From positions 2,363,460 through 2,427,459 of the forward strand of contig NC_080049.1 in NCBI RefSeq assembly GCF_026212465.1: 64,000 bases of DNA. The letters are read 5' to 3'. The stretch comes from Amaranthus tricolor. Its lineage: Eukaryota > Streptophyta > Magnoliopsida > Caryophyllales > Amaranthaceae. This document shows positions 26,926 through 40,062 of this stretch, piece by piece. Both the position numbers and the translations under genes were made by a program. Within the stretch, counting starts at the first letter, position 1, and each line of letters begins with the position of its first letter. Under the pieces are notes generated by a model, which saw only the letters and a program-made list of their open reading frames with translations, was not told the origin of the DNA and made no database searches.

Positions 26926-27770
26926 TTTTTTTTTGTTTAAAAAAAATCATAACCATCAAAGGATAATATCCATACATAATAACAACAAAAATTTCATCAT
27001 AGAATGTGATTCGTTTCTTTCTTATCTCAAGGAAAGATGAGAAAAAAGTTGTTATATACCATCGGGAATTCGGTATCATTTGACCAATTGGAGGAATCCA
27101 CTTAAATAATTTTTTCAATGTATGAAAAAAAAAACTTCTAATTTATTTTTATAAGATTTTTTCACATGGTAGCATCTAGTTTATGCCTTATTTAACTACC
27201 GTAGTATTTTCCGTTAAATTCTTATTAATTTTTGTTTAATTCACCATTTTGATATTTCTACCCTTATTAAGATTTAAGAGCGTTGATAAATTAAACGGTG
27301 AATTAAATGTCAAAATGGTGAATTAAACATTTGAGAGCATAAAAATGGTTTAGAGCAAATTATACAAACAACAACCAACACTTAATAAGGATAAAATTGT
27401 AAAAACGTCAAAATGATGAATCAAACGAAAATTGACCAGAATTTAATAGAAAATTCTACGGCAGTTAGATAAGGCATAAATTAGATTTTACAATGTGGAA
27501 AAATCTTAAAAAACATTAGTACTAGGATTTCATGAAAGTTCAATGCATGTAGAATTTTTTTTTATTAAAAAAAGATCATAACCATAAAAACATAATATCC
27601 ATACATAATAACAACAAAAATTTCATCATAGAATGTGATTCGTTTCTTTCTTATCTCAAGGAAAGATGAGAAAAAAGTTGTTATATACCATCGGGAATTC
27701 GGGATCATTTGACCAATTGGAGGAATCCACTTAAATAATTTTTTCAATGTATGAAAAAAATTACTTCTAA
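26527..27770. repeat. tandem duplication, two units of about 620 bp
   Basis: Unit 1 (about 26527-27146) and unit 2 (about 27147-27770) each hold most of a long-TIR MITE, followed by a conserved 150-180 bp segment. That segment (26960-27118 and 27600-27747) is almost identical between units and again at 48820-48972; a worn copy lies near 36440-36540. On the minus strand it reads an open frame starting MKKLFKWIPPIGQMIPNSRW in all three good copies. I do not recognise the peptide and it is more likely a repeat than a gene. Confidence 0.7.
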
Positions 27771-29077
27771 TTTGAATAGTTTCATTTACGTAGCCAATTT
27801 ATTTCTATTATTACTAATAGTAGTCATGAAGATTTGTATGTGTTCATAAAAGACCATTCAAATTCTAAAGGCCCTAAAAGAGTCAATTTAATTTTAACAT
27901 CATAAATTTACAATTTAAAAACAGAGTTAAAAGCCAACTCGAATTCATAAATAGCCAAAAAAAAAAAAAAAAAAAAAAGTATGTTGCTTTTGTTATTTAT
28001 GTTTAAATTCCATTGTACTTGGAAATTGGGGTATATGTTACTATAATCCCTGGCCCAGGCCCACTTATACGACTCATAATAACTTTATTCGATAGAAGGT
28101 AGTTACGTTGGTAAGACAAGTAGGTGTAGATATGAGTAGCTGTAGGCTATAGCTGTGAACACGCCTAATATCCTAATTAAAGAATTGTATTCTCTCTAAA
28201 TTAGTTATTCGTAACTTTCTCTGTTTTTATTTGTTCTTCTTATTTATATTTTGTGTAGATTTTAATGCAAATTTATAAGTAAAATAATTTTAATTGTGAG
28301 TCTTTTAACAATTTTATAGTTAAAAATATAAATCGATACGAATCTATCAAGATCTCACATGAATATATTTTTTCATATACATTAATAAGATATCGTAGTG
28401 AAAGTTTAACACTAAAATCTGTAGATTTTATTTAAAAATAACATATAAAAACAGAGAAAATACATATTTTTTTTCTACAAATTCCCAAATTTCAAATTCT
28501 ACGTTTTCATCCCACTCAAGGGAGCTTACCATTGATGTTTGAAAAATTGATTAAACATACTTAGAATCCTCATTCACAACAATATGTTATGATCTAAACA
28601 GGTAGTTTCGTTTATGATTGAGCATCAAAGCAAAAGATAAAAAGAAATCCTAAAACTTTAAGGTGTAATGTATAAAATTAGTAATACATATTTTTTTCTT
28701 ATTATTGATATTTGAACTACTTTATATAAAGATCACATATAATTTATATTACTTAGCAAAAAATATAAATTTTATATAAATTTAAGTAAGGTTAATATCA
28801 ATTTTATTCATGAAACTAATTTTTTAGACTCTAAGAAGTTTAAGATCTTAAACAGTAGTCCACTTTGCCTGATCTAAATAGAGGTATATATCTCGCATCT
28901 AAACAAGATAAGAAGGCTATTAAAATAGCAATTAATTGTAACGTGAATTATTTTATATTTCCTACCATTCCAAGTTAAATTATAAAATCAATAAATGTTT
29001 ACCCAATTATATATTACGGACTATTATTTATACTCATATCTATTCACTATTTTTCAAATTCATATGCATATGTAATA
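27771..29077. other. noncoding AT-rich spacer
   Basis: Holds a poly-A run at 27959-27978 and scattered AT-rich sequence. No exon, RNA gene or element boundary recognised. Confidence 0.5.
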
Positions 29078-29325
29078 TTCCCTCTTATTCATTGATAATG
29101 AGACATTTTTTTATTGGGCCAATTCACTAAAATATACAATAATATACAATTTCTATTTTTGTCATTCTTTTTTACCCTTTTAACATTACTACAACAACAC
29201 ACTAACACATAAATATTAATATCCTTTATGGAAAAAGAGAGTTTTCCACTCACCTTTAAGTGGTCCTCCACCCCTCCTTGGTTTTGATGCAAAACCCAAA
29301 TGTCTCATCTATAAATAGGAGGGAA
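29078..29325. mobile_element. Stowaway-like MITE, family B, copy 2 (248 bp)
   Basis: Begins 'ttccctcttattcattg' and ends 'ataaataggagggaa', flanked by TA (29076-29077 and 29326-29327). It is an inverted-orientation relative of 16870-17066, sharing 'gagttttccactcacc' and 'aaatgtctcat'. It lies about 400 bp upstream of the promoter of JRL gene 3. Confidence 0.75.
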
Positions 29326-29730
29326 TATATGAATATAAATTCGAAAAGTGGTGAATAGATATGAGTATGAATAATACTCCATAATATATAGTTGGGTAAA
29401 ATTTATTCATTTTATCATATTCACATTTTTTTTTCTTGTCGAATAACGTATAGATTAGTTGTGGTCCTAAAATAGTCGGGTTTATATTAGGTTATGTACA
29501 TATCAAATCAACCTTTGAGTTATCCGTAGGTCGATATTAGAGAATTTTACAAGTTTACGGTTCTTTGTTGCCGTCCTATGCACAACAATATAATTTAAAG
29601 AAAAATTTATTCTTCGCGAATTTTTTTTTTAAAAATCCAAAATATAAAAAAAAATAATTAAAAAAAATTTGAAACAAAAAATTGAAGTACGACATCAAAA
29701 AAGAACTTATTCTTTGTCCCCTCTCTTGCA

Positions 29731-29739
29731 CTATATATA
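29731..29739 (+). promoter_or_regulatory. TATA box of JRL gene 3
   Basis: CTATATATA lies about 98 bp before the start codon at 29829. The same core and downstream leader ('gttcatagcacaatacacc'-like) are found at 36838 upstream of JRL gene 4, so the promoter core was duplicated with the gene. Confidence 0.65.
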
Positions 29740-29828
29740 CTTGTTGCATCCTCCAAGATTCATAGCACAATACACCTACAATACCTTTCTGTTTTTGGCT
29801 TTGACTTTCATCTTTTTAAGCTAAAGAA

Positions 29829-31624
29829 ATGGCTCAAGCATGCGCCCAGGTATGTACATATATATATGCTAATCATTATTTATTTATAAGATAGAAAATA
29901 TTTTCCTATCAATTTGCTTAATGAAGATTAATCAGAAACAACTTTTTTGTTACCACTAAGTTAGGGTGGGAGCAAAATACACACCAACCTCGGAGTTCCT
30001 ATTTATTTTATATGTTTTAGGTCTTAAAATAAGTAATTAGACTAAGTCCAAAGTAGTGTAAATCAACTTCGATTAATATTTGAGCCCCTTAGTTTATGGG
30101 TTTCTATGCAACTGGGCATCGTGCACATGACATAGTTACCCCAGGAGTAAGTTAATTACTAACAGGGGTATCATACAAGTAAGGTTGCGTTGCATCCAAT
30201 ATAAAATCTGATTCTAAGTGGAAGCCAGTTAATAGCATTGGAGTTATATAATGTTATACAGATCAATATATAACATATCATAGGGTTTACTATTAGCTTA
30301 AGATTTTGCTTGAGTTGATTTCTTGACATGTTATTACTTCTTAATTAAGATTAATCATTGATCTCTATCCCTAATATATATTGTTTAACTTTATATCATA
30401 AAATGTTGTAGAAACAAGAAGTCGTCAAGTACGGCCCTTATGGAAATCAATGTGTGAGTGAAAACTTCTCGATGAAAGTTGAAGGGTGTAAGTTCATAAA
30501 AGAAGTCATTGTGAGGCATGGATATATTGTTGATGCAATTGGGTTCGTTGTAGCCGATCCATGTGGTTCCGAAACCAACATGTTTGGTGGCGATGGTGGA
30601 AATGAATCAAAGGTTAGTAACAATGACTTGTTAAAAAATCAATTCAATCAAACATTTAAATTAACGTAATTTTCTCTCATCACGTAAGATTTTGAAACCA
30701 TGCTCTGATTAACCAACATCTTTTCTTGATTTTTGTCTATGTTATTTTGTTGAAGATTGTGCTCAAGTGCGGTGAATTCATAACACAAATTAGTGGAACG
30801 TCGGGCGAGTATGCCTACGCTAACAACACCCGTCTTATATCAACAATCAAGATACACACTAATTTATGTCCCGGTGGATATGGACCATTTGGAACTGGGC
30901 AAGCAACCAAAAATGTTCAATCATTTGCATCTCCAATGCCATTAGACGGTCGCATTGTTGGGTTCTTTGGAAATGCTCAAGGATACCTCCTTTCTCTTGG
31001 TATCTATGCTGAAAAGGTAATATTTATTCATTCTCCTCATCATAACATAGCCTATTTTATGATCAATCAAATATATTTCAAATCTATACAAGAAAATATT
31101 TTTAGCGTAGTTTATTTAGAGTTTAAAGAAGTGTTCAAAATGATCGATAATATAAATCATAATATTACAATGTATTTAAACTGTAAAAGAAATACACAAA
31201 ATATCATTTCCTTCGTTTTTTTTGTTTTTCACGTTTATTTTTGCAAATTTTTAAAATAATTTTTTAGTCTCTATAAATATGTATCAAAAAATTATAAAAA
31301 ATTATAATTAACAAGTATATGTTAAGACGAATCTACCCACCGCGATCTCACATGAATATATTTATCTTCTATATATGTCCCAAAAACCTTAATCAAAATT
31401 CATTTCCTTAAAATGAAATATTCTAGATAAGAAGAACATTAGAAAACAGAAAGAATATATAGAATAAAAGTCATACCTATAACAACGATTACATGTAATC
31501 AATATATCATTCAAGACTGATGTTGATTGGTTCGTTGATCTTATTTATCTCTATCAATTACTATACTCGATGTAATATTCAACTAATATTTTTATTTCAG
31601 CCCCTACTCAAGCAGGGATGTTAA
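29829..31624 (+). CDS. jacalin-related lectin, gene 3 (4 exons, 168 aa)
   Basis: Exons 29829-29849 (MAQACAQ), 30412-30612, 30756-31016 and 31601-31624, all phase 0 with GT-AG introns. The single jacalin domain has VKYGPYGNQ, VRHGYIVDAIGF, MFGGDGGNESK, IKIHTNL, GYGPFGTGQ and GRIVGFFG. The last exon adds PLLKQGC. No signal peptide, so probably nucleocytoplasmic. The sugar loop reads QGYLLS, so both Gly and Asp of the GxxxD signature are replaced. The predicted protein is identical to that of gene 4, 7.1 kb downstream. The 3' untranslated region has 'aataaaagg' about 95 bp after the stop, a possible polyadenylation signal. Intron 1 contains a stretch near 30170-30240 that may be an old SINE. Confidence 0.88.
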
Positions 31625-32217
31625 GAACACACGTCCTTAGCGTAGTTGGAGCTTATGACTGTCATGGGCCGTGTGCAACAATAGATGGTCAAGTAGGCTC
31701 ATGTTTATGTCTTGCTAATAAAAGGTTTCCAGCATAGCCATGGAACTGTGTTATGTATTATGTTTCATGTTTGAGTGTCGTTATGACTTTATCTTTTATT
31801 TTCGTATGTTTTTGTTTAATACTAAGCCACATTTGCTTAGTGGCCATGTATGATCTGATATATTGTATGTGATTGTAATCAATTTTAGCCTTCCTAATTA
31901 GTCAAATTCCCATAAGGACAGTATGTCTAATTTAGTGCTTACCTAAGGGCAGACAGTTTTGAGGTGTGTGGGGATGCATAACCGCCATAGCTGTTCAAAG
32001 CAGACCCGATGATCCGATATCCACCTAATCTTAAAATTGAACCCGACTTTAACTCGGCTTCAAAATGAATTCAAAATTATGTAAAAATTAATGTGGACAT
32101 AACCAACCTGAAACAATTGACTCGAAATTAAACCGATAACTTGAATAATTAACATCTTTACCAACCACACAAATCTCCCAAAACTACAGGGCTTTATATT
32201 TAAAAAATCATATGGAA

Positions 32218-32475
32218 ATAATCATACTATTAACTAAAAGAACTGAAAATTCTATGTGGCAACCTTTCAAAGATATGCCACATGAAATAATCAAATTAAT
32301 TAATTGCTATATTTATTAAACTAAATAAGGTAAAGTTGATTTTGTTTTATTAAACTAAAATCAATCCACCTATTATACTATTAACTAAAAGAACTGAAAA
32401 ATTTTATATGACATCTTTCTAAAGATTTGCCACATGGAATATTCAAATTAATTAATTGTTATATTTATTAAACTA
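32218..32475. repeat. duplicated Helitron-like 5' end
   Basis: Two copies (about 32218-32330 and 32371-32475) start 'atactattaactaaaagaac' and contain an inverted 'tgtggca...tgccaca' word followed by 'aattaattaattg'. This start resembles the 5' ends of plant Helitrons, but no matching 3' hairpin with a CTRR end could be placed. Confidence 0.3.
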
Positions 32476-32865
32476 AATTGAGTAAATTAATAAATTGCAT
32501 TTGATCTTGACTAATATCTCTACCATTAAATTATTTTTACTAGCATTTATTTATAGCTAATTGAGTAAATTAGAAAATATATATACAACATCATATATTA
32601 TCGATAAAATCTAAAATTAAAAAGTTAATTTATACATAAAACTATCAAAATCTAGTGTTTTTACAGCATAATATCTCTGGCGTTATTTTTTGTAATATAT
32701 ATATTTATATATGCCGATACTTAAAAAAAACGTGCAATTAAACAGATTTCCACAATAATTTTGTAATAATGTAGAATAAATGGTCAGGGTTTTACTTAAC
32801 ATATTAATTTTTATAGGACTATAAATTCCTTTTGATTACATTTTTTTTCTCTCCATTCTTTTATT

Positions 32866-33000
32866 TCTTTCCAAAGCAACCATTTGACTCCCAAACATAT
32901 TCTCTAACATCATTTTATTTTTACTCATTTTTATTTCTTTCCAAAGCAACCATTTAACTCCCAAACATATTCTCTTACATCATTTTATTTTTACTCATTC
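32866..33000. repeat. 71-bp tandem duplication
   Basis: The block 'ctttccaaagcaaccattt...ttttatttttactca' occurs twice in a row. The equivalent place downstream of JRL gene 4 (about 39430-39495) has one copy, so this duplication arose after the segmental duplication or was lost there. Confidence 0.75.
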
Positions 33001-33450
33001 ATTAAACATCAATATTTAATTACCAATTTAATTCATAAAAATAAACAACATTTTTTTTCTTGATTTCTTAACCCATCAAACTTTTACACTTTTCTATTAT
33101 TAATAGCCATCAACCCATTAATTTTTTAATTTTTTTGTTGTTAATTAGAGATAAAATTTAATATTTAACAAGTTAATTTAAGTTATTTTTAAAAAATCAA
33201 TGTTGATGTAGTTAGGAATTGTATTGAGTTTTTATTTTATCTAAGTAGTTAAACTAAAATTATATTAAATTTTATTTTAGTTTAAGCAGATTTTTCTTAT
33301 TATTATAAAAAAAAACCCTTAATTTTAAAAATTCGTGAAAAATAAACAGAATTTTAAAATTCATCACTCTGGCCCTCATCAACTTCAAAACATTTGAAAC
33401 ACGAATGATAGTACAAATGGTGTTTTGGTTCATTGGGCTACAAGTGTGCA

Positions 33451-35127
33451 CAAGTTATATAAGTATCTTCCTACAAAAATTTTAATTTATCATTATTATT
33501 TTTCATAAATAATTTGCAAAATGTTATCTAAAATGCTTTAATCTATAATCTATCTATAACTATTACTAAAATAAAATACTACTGACATCATCATTTTTTA
33601 TAATTGCTTACGTGTCACTTTCTTATGATAAGTTTTCCCTCTAAAATGCAATGATGATGTCATTGTTATTATGATGATCTTTGACTTTACTGTTTTTGAA
33701 TTTTGAGTATAATAATTTATATTGATTATTTTTTTTACAGTTAGGTAACATCATTTAATGTATTACAAAATTATATACTACATATTACATTTATTTTAAT
33801 TATTTATAAAATCTTTTCAATTTTATTTATTAAATGGTTATTATTTAGTGTTTTGGATATTTTGAGATGGTTAAAACATAATATACTTTTTTTAGAATTT
33901 ATTTTTGTTATTTATACTCTTGGTTACTTAAATGCGATGTTTAATTCTATTATGGTTTATGTTGTGACTATCTTTATATAAGTCACTTATATTTTTTATG
34001 AGAAAAATAATATATTTTTCGTTTGAACCATTATAAAATAATTTTACATATTTCTATGTTTTTATATTTGATTTTAAAATGTGCTATTAATAGTAGTAAT
34101 GTTTAATATAAATTAATGTAATAGTTATTTTTGTCAGCAAAAATTAGTATGTCATTTTTTATTAAAAAACACATAAGTTCGTAATTTATACTTCAGATAC
34201 GAACCATTTGCTCTTTTATTCAAAATAAAAAAAAAGCATGAATATAATTATATTAAATGTGTGATAAATTTTTTATATTTTGTTGTGATTTTTATTTGTC
34301 ATGAATTAAATTTTCACAATCACATGTGCTCACAATATAAAATATGATATAATGTACGTAATGTATACAACTGTTAAAAGTAAATAAAATATAACTATAA
34401 TATATACAACCGTTGAAAGTAAATGAAATATAACTATAATGGTTTATGGAATTTTAATATTCATGATACAATATTGGTGTATTATAAAACAACGCAAAAG
34501 ATATAAACTTAGCTTGGACATAAATATATCACAAGTATGTGAATATGTCCATATTAATTATCAAAAATTTAGAGTGGTTAATAATTATACAAACCCAAAA
34601 TGAAGGATTCTCATATTTTTCATTTTATATATATCACCAAGTATTATGATTTTGTATATTTTTCATTTTAATTACATAGGACCTTTTTAAAATCGAGAAT
34701 GATAATAATATTTTTTATGTCGATTTGAGTTCTCACCATATAACCCAAATATATTATAGTTTTTAATTTGTGTAGAGCAAACTTAAAGAGACAATGAAAA
34801 TATAGGTTTAGCTAACATTATTATATCGGTCTATTTTGTAGGTAATATTTTTTCTTAGAGGAAACTCTAGTTGTTTCATTAATATATAGTTGAATGAGTT
34901 CAACTTGAGTTAAATTTGAGCTCAAGTCGAATGAGTCCACAATTATGCAGTCTACATTAAAGAAGTGAACTTGAGCTCAAGTTTGAGTGAGTTCATCATT
35001 TGTGAGTGATATTTTATTAATATGTAGTTGAATAGTTAATGAATTATAATACACTTCAAAACACTATTTTTATTGTTATATTTATTTTGTTCATCAAAGC
35101 ATTGGTGTTTTGCCTTTGTGTATCAAC
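33451..35127. other. noncoding AT-rich spacer
   Basis: No exon recognised. Near 34880-35000 short inverted words 'gagctcaagt' and 'acttgagctc' recur. Bases 33550-33700 include 'gatgatgtcatt' inverted words that may belong to a small unclassified element. Confidence 0.45.
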
Positions 35128-35680
35128 CAGGGGCGAAGCTACATTGGGGCTGAGGGAGGTCAGGTCATCTTGCCGAAAATACAGTCCTTTGTATTTTTAA
35201 CTTTGGCCCCTTACGAATGTATGATATATAATTTAAAGAGTGAAAAAAAATAACTAAAATTACTATAGCTAAATGATTTTTGGAGCAATTATTTTGCCAA
35301 AGGTTAAGGGATCAAATCCTAATTGAAACAATTGAGTATTGATTCAATAAACTAATAAATTTATATATTATATTGTCATTACTCTCTATCACTTATAATT
35401 TTGAATTCATCTGTTTTAGTGTGAGTTTATATTTTTGTTATCTTAATTTTAATAGTTGTTTTGTTTGGAGACTAACTAGGCAAAAAATAGAGTCAAAAAC
35501 ACTTGTTTTTTTTCAAAAGCGATAATTATAGGGAAATTTCAACTCTATTTGTTGAATATATTTTTTGTTATGATTCAAGTTAAATTCTGTATATAGGGTT
35601 TAAAAATTTTCATAATTTAACTAGTTTTTATATAATAAATAATTTGCTAGTATATCGACGAAATCCTAGCTTTGCCCCCG
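35128..35680. mobile_element. nonautonomous hAT-type element (553 bp)
   Basis: Ends CAGGGGCGAAGCTA and TAGCTTTGCCCCCG are complementary over most of their length. Flanking octamers GTATCAAC (35120-35127) and GTATCCAT (35681-35688) agree at six positions, consistent with an aged 8-bp target duplication. No transposase coding. Termini differ from those of the 22399-26218 element, so it belongs to another hAT family. Confidence 0.75.
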
Positions 35681-35688
35681 GTATCCAT

Positions 35689-36830
35689 ACTTAATTTTTT
35701 TTCATCCTTTTGCACCTAATCTCATCATTTGAGGGTCAGAGATCCTTTCCTTTTAATTGGTATCAGAGAGTTAGTTTTTTAGGGGTATTAAATGAGGAAA
35801 AGCTTGAATTTTGGTTGAGGATAGATGAAAGAAGTGAACATGTGTTTAGGGGCTTGTTGCCATTAATTAGGATTTTTTAAACCTCTAAGAAGAGAATAAA
35901 ATTAAAAAACTAAAGGAAATAGAGAAAAGTTGATTAAATGTTTTAGACCGAGAATATATTATTTTATTGAATAATAAAGTTAATGATGAAAAAATAAAGA
36001 CTATAAGCATTCAAAAATATATAAATAAAAAATGTTTGCAGAAAAAAAATAAAGACTAGAAACATCATTAATATTAAAACAAAGTTAGTGAAAAACATGT
36101 AAAAATAATGAGCATTTTAAAATATTAAAATAAATTTAGTAATGGAAGATATATGTGGACCATAAATATTAAAAAAATATATTAAATTTCGGTGACTAAA
36201 GCTTAATTGTATCTAAAAAAATAAAAATTCTTTTAATGCATATATGAGCAAATTAAATTAAATGTGTAAAATAAAAAAATAACAAAAAAGAAAGGGGTGA
36301 TAACGATTCCAGATTCCGTATAGACAAGACAAAAGTAACAAAGGGGAGAGCATCACCTGTCATCATTATCTAAACATGCAAAACGCTTATACGGAATTTT
36401 TAAAATAAAACAAGATTCAAATTCTTCAAACCCTAATATCCATAAATAATATTTAAAAAGATTTCTTTATAGAATGTGATTCGTTTCCTTTTTAAAAGAA
36501 CCATCGGAGGAATCTAGTTTAATAATTTTTATAATGTACGCAACAAAAAGAAGTTTTCTAATTTTAGAAATCCATTTTATTTTTATTTTCTTATTAGGTC
36601 AAATCATTTTTAAATATTTCATTTCCATTTTGTATAAGTTAATTTAAATAATTTACTTTTAGTAATCTTAACATTTTTACAAGGTAGTTCAAAAAATAAA
36701 AATAATGCAAATTAATTGAATATTAGATGGCAGTTCATGCAAAATGAGTGAGATAGAGAGAGTATAAATGATTTGTTTAACTGAATATTAAACAAATAAG
36801 TGATCAAAAGAACTTATTCTTTGTCCCCTC
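35689..36830. other. upstream region of JRL gene 4, repeat-derived
   Basis: Bases about 35750-36560 match 47640-49020 in the same orientation (words 'agacaagacaaaagtaacaa' near 36324 and 48225; 'gcttgaa.tttggttgagga' near 35800 and 47670), except that the other copy contains an extra long-TIR MITE. A worn copy of the conserved repeat segment sits near 36440-36540. No exon seen. Confidence 0.6.
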
Positions 36831-36837
36831 GCTTACA

Positions 36838-36846
36838 CTATATATA
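36838..36846 (+). promoter_or_regulatory. TATA box of JRL gene 4
   Basis: CTATATATA lies about 99 bp before the start codon at 36937, with a leader very similar to that of JRL gene 3. Confidence 0.65.
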
Positions 36847-36936
36847 CTCGTTCCATCCTCCAGAGTTCATAGCACAATACACCTACAATACCTTTTAAGT
36901 TTTCGGCTTTGATTTTCATCTTTTTAAGCTAAGAAA

Positions 36937-38758
36937 ATGGCTCAAGCATGTGCCCAGGTATATATATATTTTTTGCTAATCATCATTTATATATAAGATT
37001 GAAAATATTTTTAATCAAGTTGCTTAGTTAAGATTAATTGAAAGCAACCTCTTTGTTATTACAAATTCAGGGGTATTGATACATCTATATTTTGCTTATC
37101 ATTATTTAATTTATAAGATAGAAAATATTTTTCATCAATTTACTTAATTAAGATTAATCGAAAACACCCTCTTCGTTATTAAGATTAAAGGGTCCTATGC
37201 AATTAGGCACCTTACACATGTCATAATCACCCCTGCACTAAGTTACTAATAGAGGTATAGTACTGGTAAGGTTGCATGTATCCAACTCAAAATCTCATTT
37301 TAAGTATTTTAAGTGAGAGTTATTGGGGTTATAAAATATTTTTATTGTTGGTTTTTTTTTTTTTTTTGAGATATTTTTGTTGTTGATTAGTTAAGACTAA
37401 TCATTATTGATTAGTTAAAACCATATATCCTCTTAATATCCATTGTTTAACATTATTATCATAAAATGTTGTAGAAACAAGAAGTCGTCAAGTACGGCCC
37501 TTATGGAAATCAATGTGTGAGTGAAAACTTCTCGATGAAAGTTGAAGGGTGTAAGTTCATCAAAGAAGTCATTGTGAGGCATGGATATATTGTTGATGCA
37601 ATTGGGTTCGTTGTAGCCGATCCATGTGGTTCCGAAACCAACATGTTTGGTGGCGATGGTGGAAATGAATCAAAGGTTAGTAACAATGACTTGTTAAAAA
37701 ATCAATTCAATCAAACATTTAAATTAACGTAATTTTCTCTCATCACGTAAGATTTTGAAACCATGCTCTGATTAACCAACATCTTTTCTTGATTTTTGTC
37801 TATGTTATTTTGTTGAAGATTGTGCTCAAGTGCGGTGAATTCATAACACAAATTAGTGGAACGTCGGGCGAGTATGCCTACGCTAACAACACCCGTCTTA
37901 TATCAACAATCAAGATACACACTAATTTATGTCCCGGTGGATATGGACCATTTGGAACTGGGCAAGCAACCAAAAATGTTCAATCATTTGCATCTCCAAT
38001 GCCATTAGACGGTCGCATTGTTGGGTTCTTTGGAAATGCTCAAGGATACCTCCTTTCTCTTGGTATCTATGCTGAAAAGGTAATATTTATTCATTCTCCT
38101 CATCATAACATAGCCTATTTTATCATAAATCAAATATATTTCAAATTTATAAAAGAAAATACTTTTAGCGTTCACAAGAGTTTATTTAGAGTTTAAAGAA
38201 GTATATAAAATGTTGATCGTATAAATCACAATATTACAATGTATTTAAACTTTAAAAGAAATACCTAAAATATTACGCACTTTTGTTGGTTTTTGTTTTT
38301 TCAATTTACTTTTTACACAGTTTAAAAAAGAATTTTAGCCTCTTTAATTTATACACACATCATAAAAAACTATTAAAATGTAAAATAGTACACATTAAGG
38401 TGAACCTAACGAGCGAGATCGTACATAGATATATTTTTCTTCTGATCTGATATGTTTCAAAAAATATAGTCAAATTTCTTTTTCCTTAAAGTGCGATATT
38501 CTAAATAGGAAGAATATTAGAAAATAGAGAAAATATATAGAATAAAACAAATACTTACAATAAAAATAAATATTAATTATTATCCAAATAATTGGAATAT
38601 TTTATTTTCAAATATTATCAAGAGAATCAATACATAAATTAAGACTTATTTTGATTGAATCGTTAATTTTATCTATTTCTATCAGTTACTCCTTTTATAC
38701 TCGATCTAATATTCAACTAATATTTTTATTTCAGCCCCTACTCAAGCAGGGATGTTAA
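36937..38758 (+). CDS. jacalin-related lectin, gene 4 (4 exons, 168 aa)
   Basis: Exons 36937-36957 (MAQACAQ), 37475-37675, 37819-38079 and 38735-38758, all phase 0. The predicted protein equals that of JRL gene 3 residue for residue; exon 2 differs by one silent base (ATA to ATC). Intron 2 (143 bp) is identical as well, whereas intron 1, intron 3, the promoter region and the 3' region have clear substitutions and indels. That pattern points to gene conversion across exons 2-3. Domain landmarks and the altered sugar loop (QGYLLS) are as in gene 3. Probably nucleocytoplasmic. Expression may differ from gene 3 because upstream sequences differ beyond about 150 bp. Confidence 0.88.
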
Positions 38759-40053
38759 GAACACACGCCCTTAGCGTGGTTGGAGCTTATGACTGTCATG
38801 GGCCGTGTGCAACAATAAAAGGTTTCCAGCATAGCCATGGAACTGTGTTATGTACTTTGTTTCATGTTTGAGTCTCGTTACGACTTTTATCTTTTATTTT
38901 CGTGTGTTTTTGTTTAATAATAAGCCACATTTGCTTAGTGGCCCTTTCATATACGATCTATTCTGTGTGATTGTAATCAAGTTTGACCTACCTAATTAGT
39001 TAAATTCCATTGAGGATAGTACGTCCATTTTTGTGGTTCGCCACGGGTGGGCGGTTTCGAGGTAGGGTGTGTGGGTGTCCTACGTGTCCAAAATAGACCA
39101 GATAATTCGATATGGATCCAATATTGAAAGTGAACCCAACTTTGACCAACTTCAAAATAAATTCAACACTAGGTAAAAACTAAGTACATAAGATACGATT
39201 TTAAACCGACCTGAAACAACTAACAAAGAAATTGACCTTACGACCCGAACATCCACCTAATTTACCAACTGCAAAGAGCTCCTAAAACTAAAGAGCCTCG
39301 TATTTTTTAAAAAAAATCATACTAAGAAAATATTATAATAATATAGAATAGATGGATAGAGTTTATTTAACATATTAATGGTCATAAGGCGATAAAATCC
39401 AATTGAATATATTTTTGTTCTATCTTTTCTTTTATTTCTTGACAAAGCAACCATTTCACTTCCCAACATCTCCTCTTGTATCATTTTTTACTCATTCATT
39501 AAGCATCAATAATGATCAACTTAATTCATAAAAATAATCATCTTATTTCTTAATTTTTAATCTATCAAATTTTTACACTTTTCTATTATTAGCCATCAAA
39601 TCAACACTTTTTTCTCTTTCTTGATAATTGAAGATGAAATTTAACTTTTAACAACTTAATTTATGTTATATTTATAAAATCAATATTTATGTAGTTAGGA
39701 ATAGTTTGAGTCTTTATTTAATTATAGTAATTAAAATTAAAATTGTATTAGGTTTGTATTTTAGTTTAAGTAAATCTCTCTTTATGATTACGAAAGACTC
39801 TAATTTTAGATATTCAAAAATAAATAAATAGGACCTTATAATTTTTTTGCTCTGCTCTACATCAACTTAAAAATATTTGAAACACGAATGATAACACCAA
39901 TAATGGTGTTTTGGTTCAATGGCTTCAATTGTGCAAATTACATTATGAAAAATGCTAAATTTATTACCAGTCACATATATGAGTATTTGCAATGACAATA
40001 TACAAGATTCCAAACGATCACTATATCGTCTTATATTATTCTTATAAAAGTCT
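38759..40053. repeat. 3' flank of JRL gene 4 (duplicate of the gene 3 flank)
   Basis: Matches 31625-33450 in patches up to about 39930, with deletions. 'aataaaagg' near 38814 is a possible polyadenylation signal. Just beyond, a Mutator-like element is inserted in a T-rich site at 40054-40062. No gene seen. Confidence 0.65.
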
Positions 40054-40062
40054 TTTTTTTTA

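Larger units (their letters stand above)
31625..33450. repeat. 3' flank of JRL gene 3, duplicated downstream of gene 4
   Basis: The 3' untranslated region and beyond match 38759-39930 with indels, e.g. 'ggagcttatgactgtcatg' at both, and the block near 33380-33440 matches about 39875-39935. Gene 4's 3' region lacks a roughly 37-bp piece present here before 'aaaggtttccagcatag'. The flank carries two extra repeats listed separately. Confidence 0.75.

Noticed and set aside
26915..27118. 67-residue open frame MKKLFKW... as a real gene
   Set aside because: It recurs unchanged in repeat copies and matches no family I know. Kept as a finding, not as a CDS.
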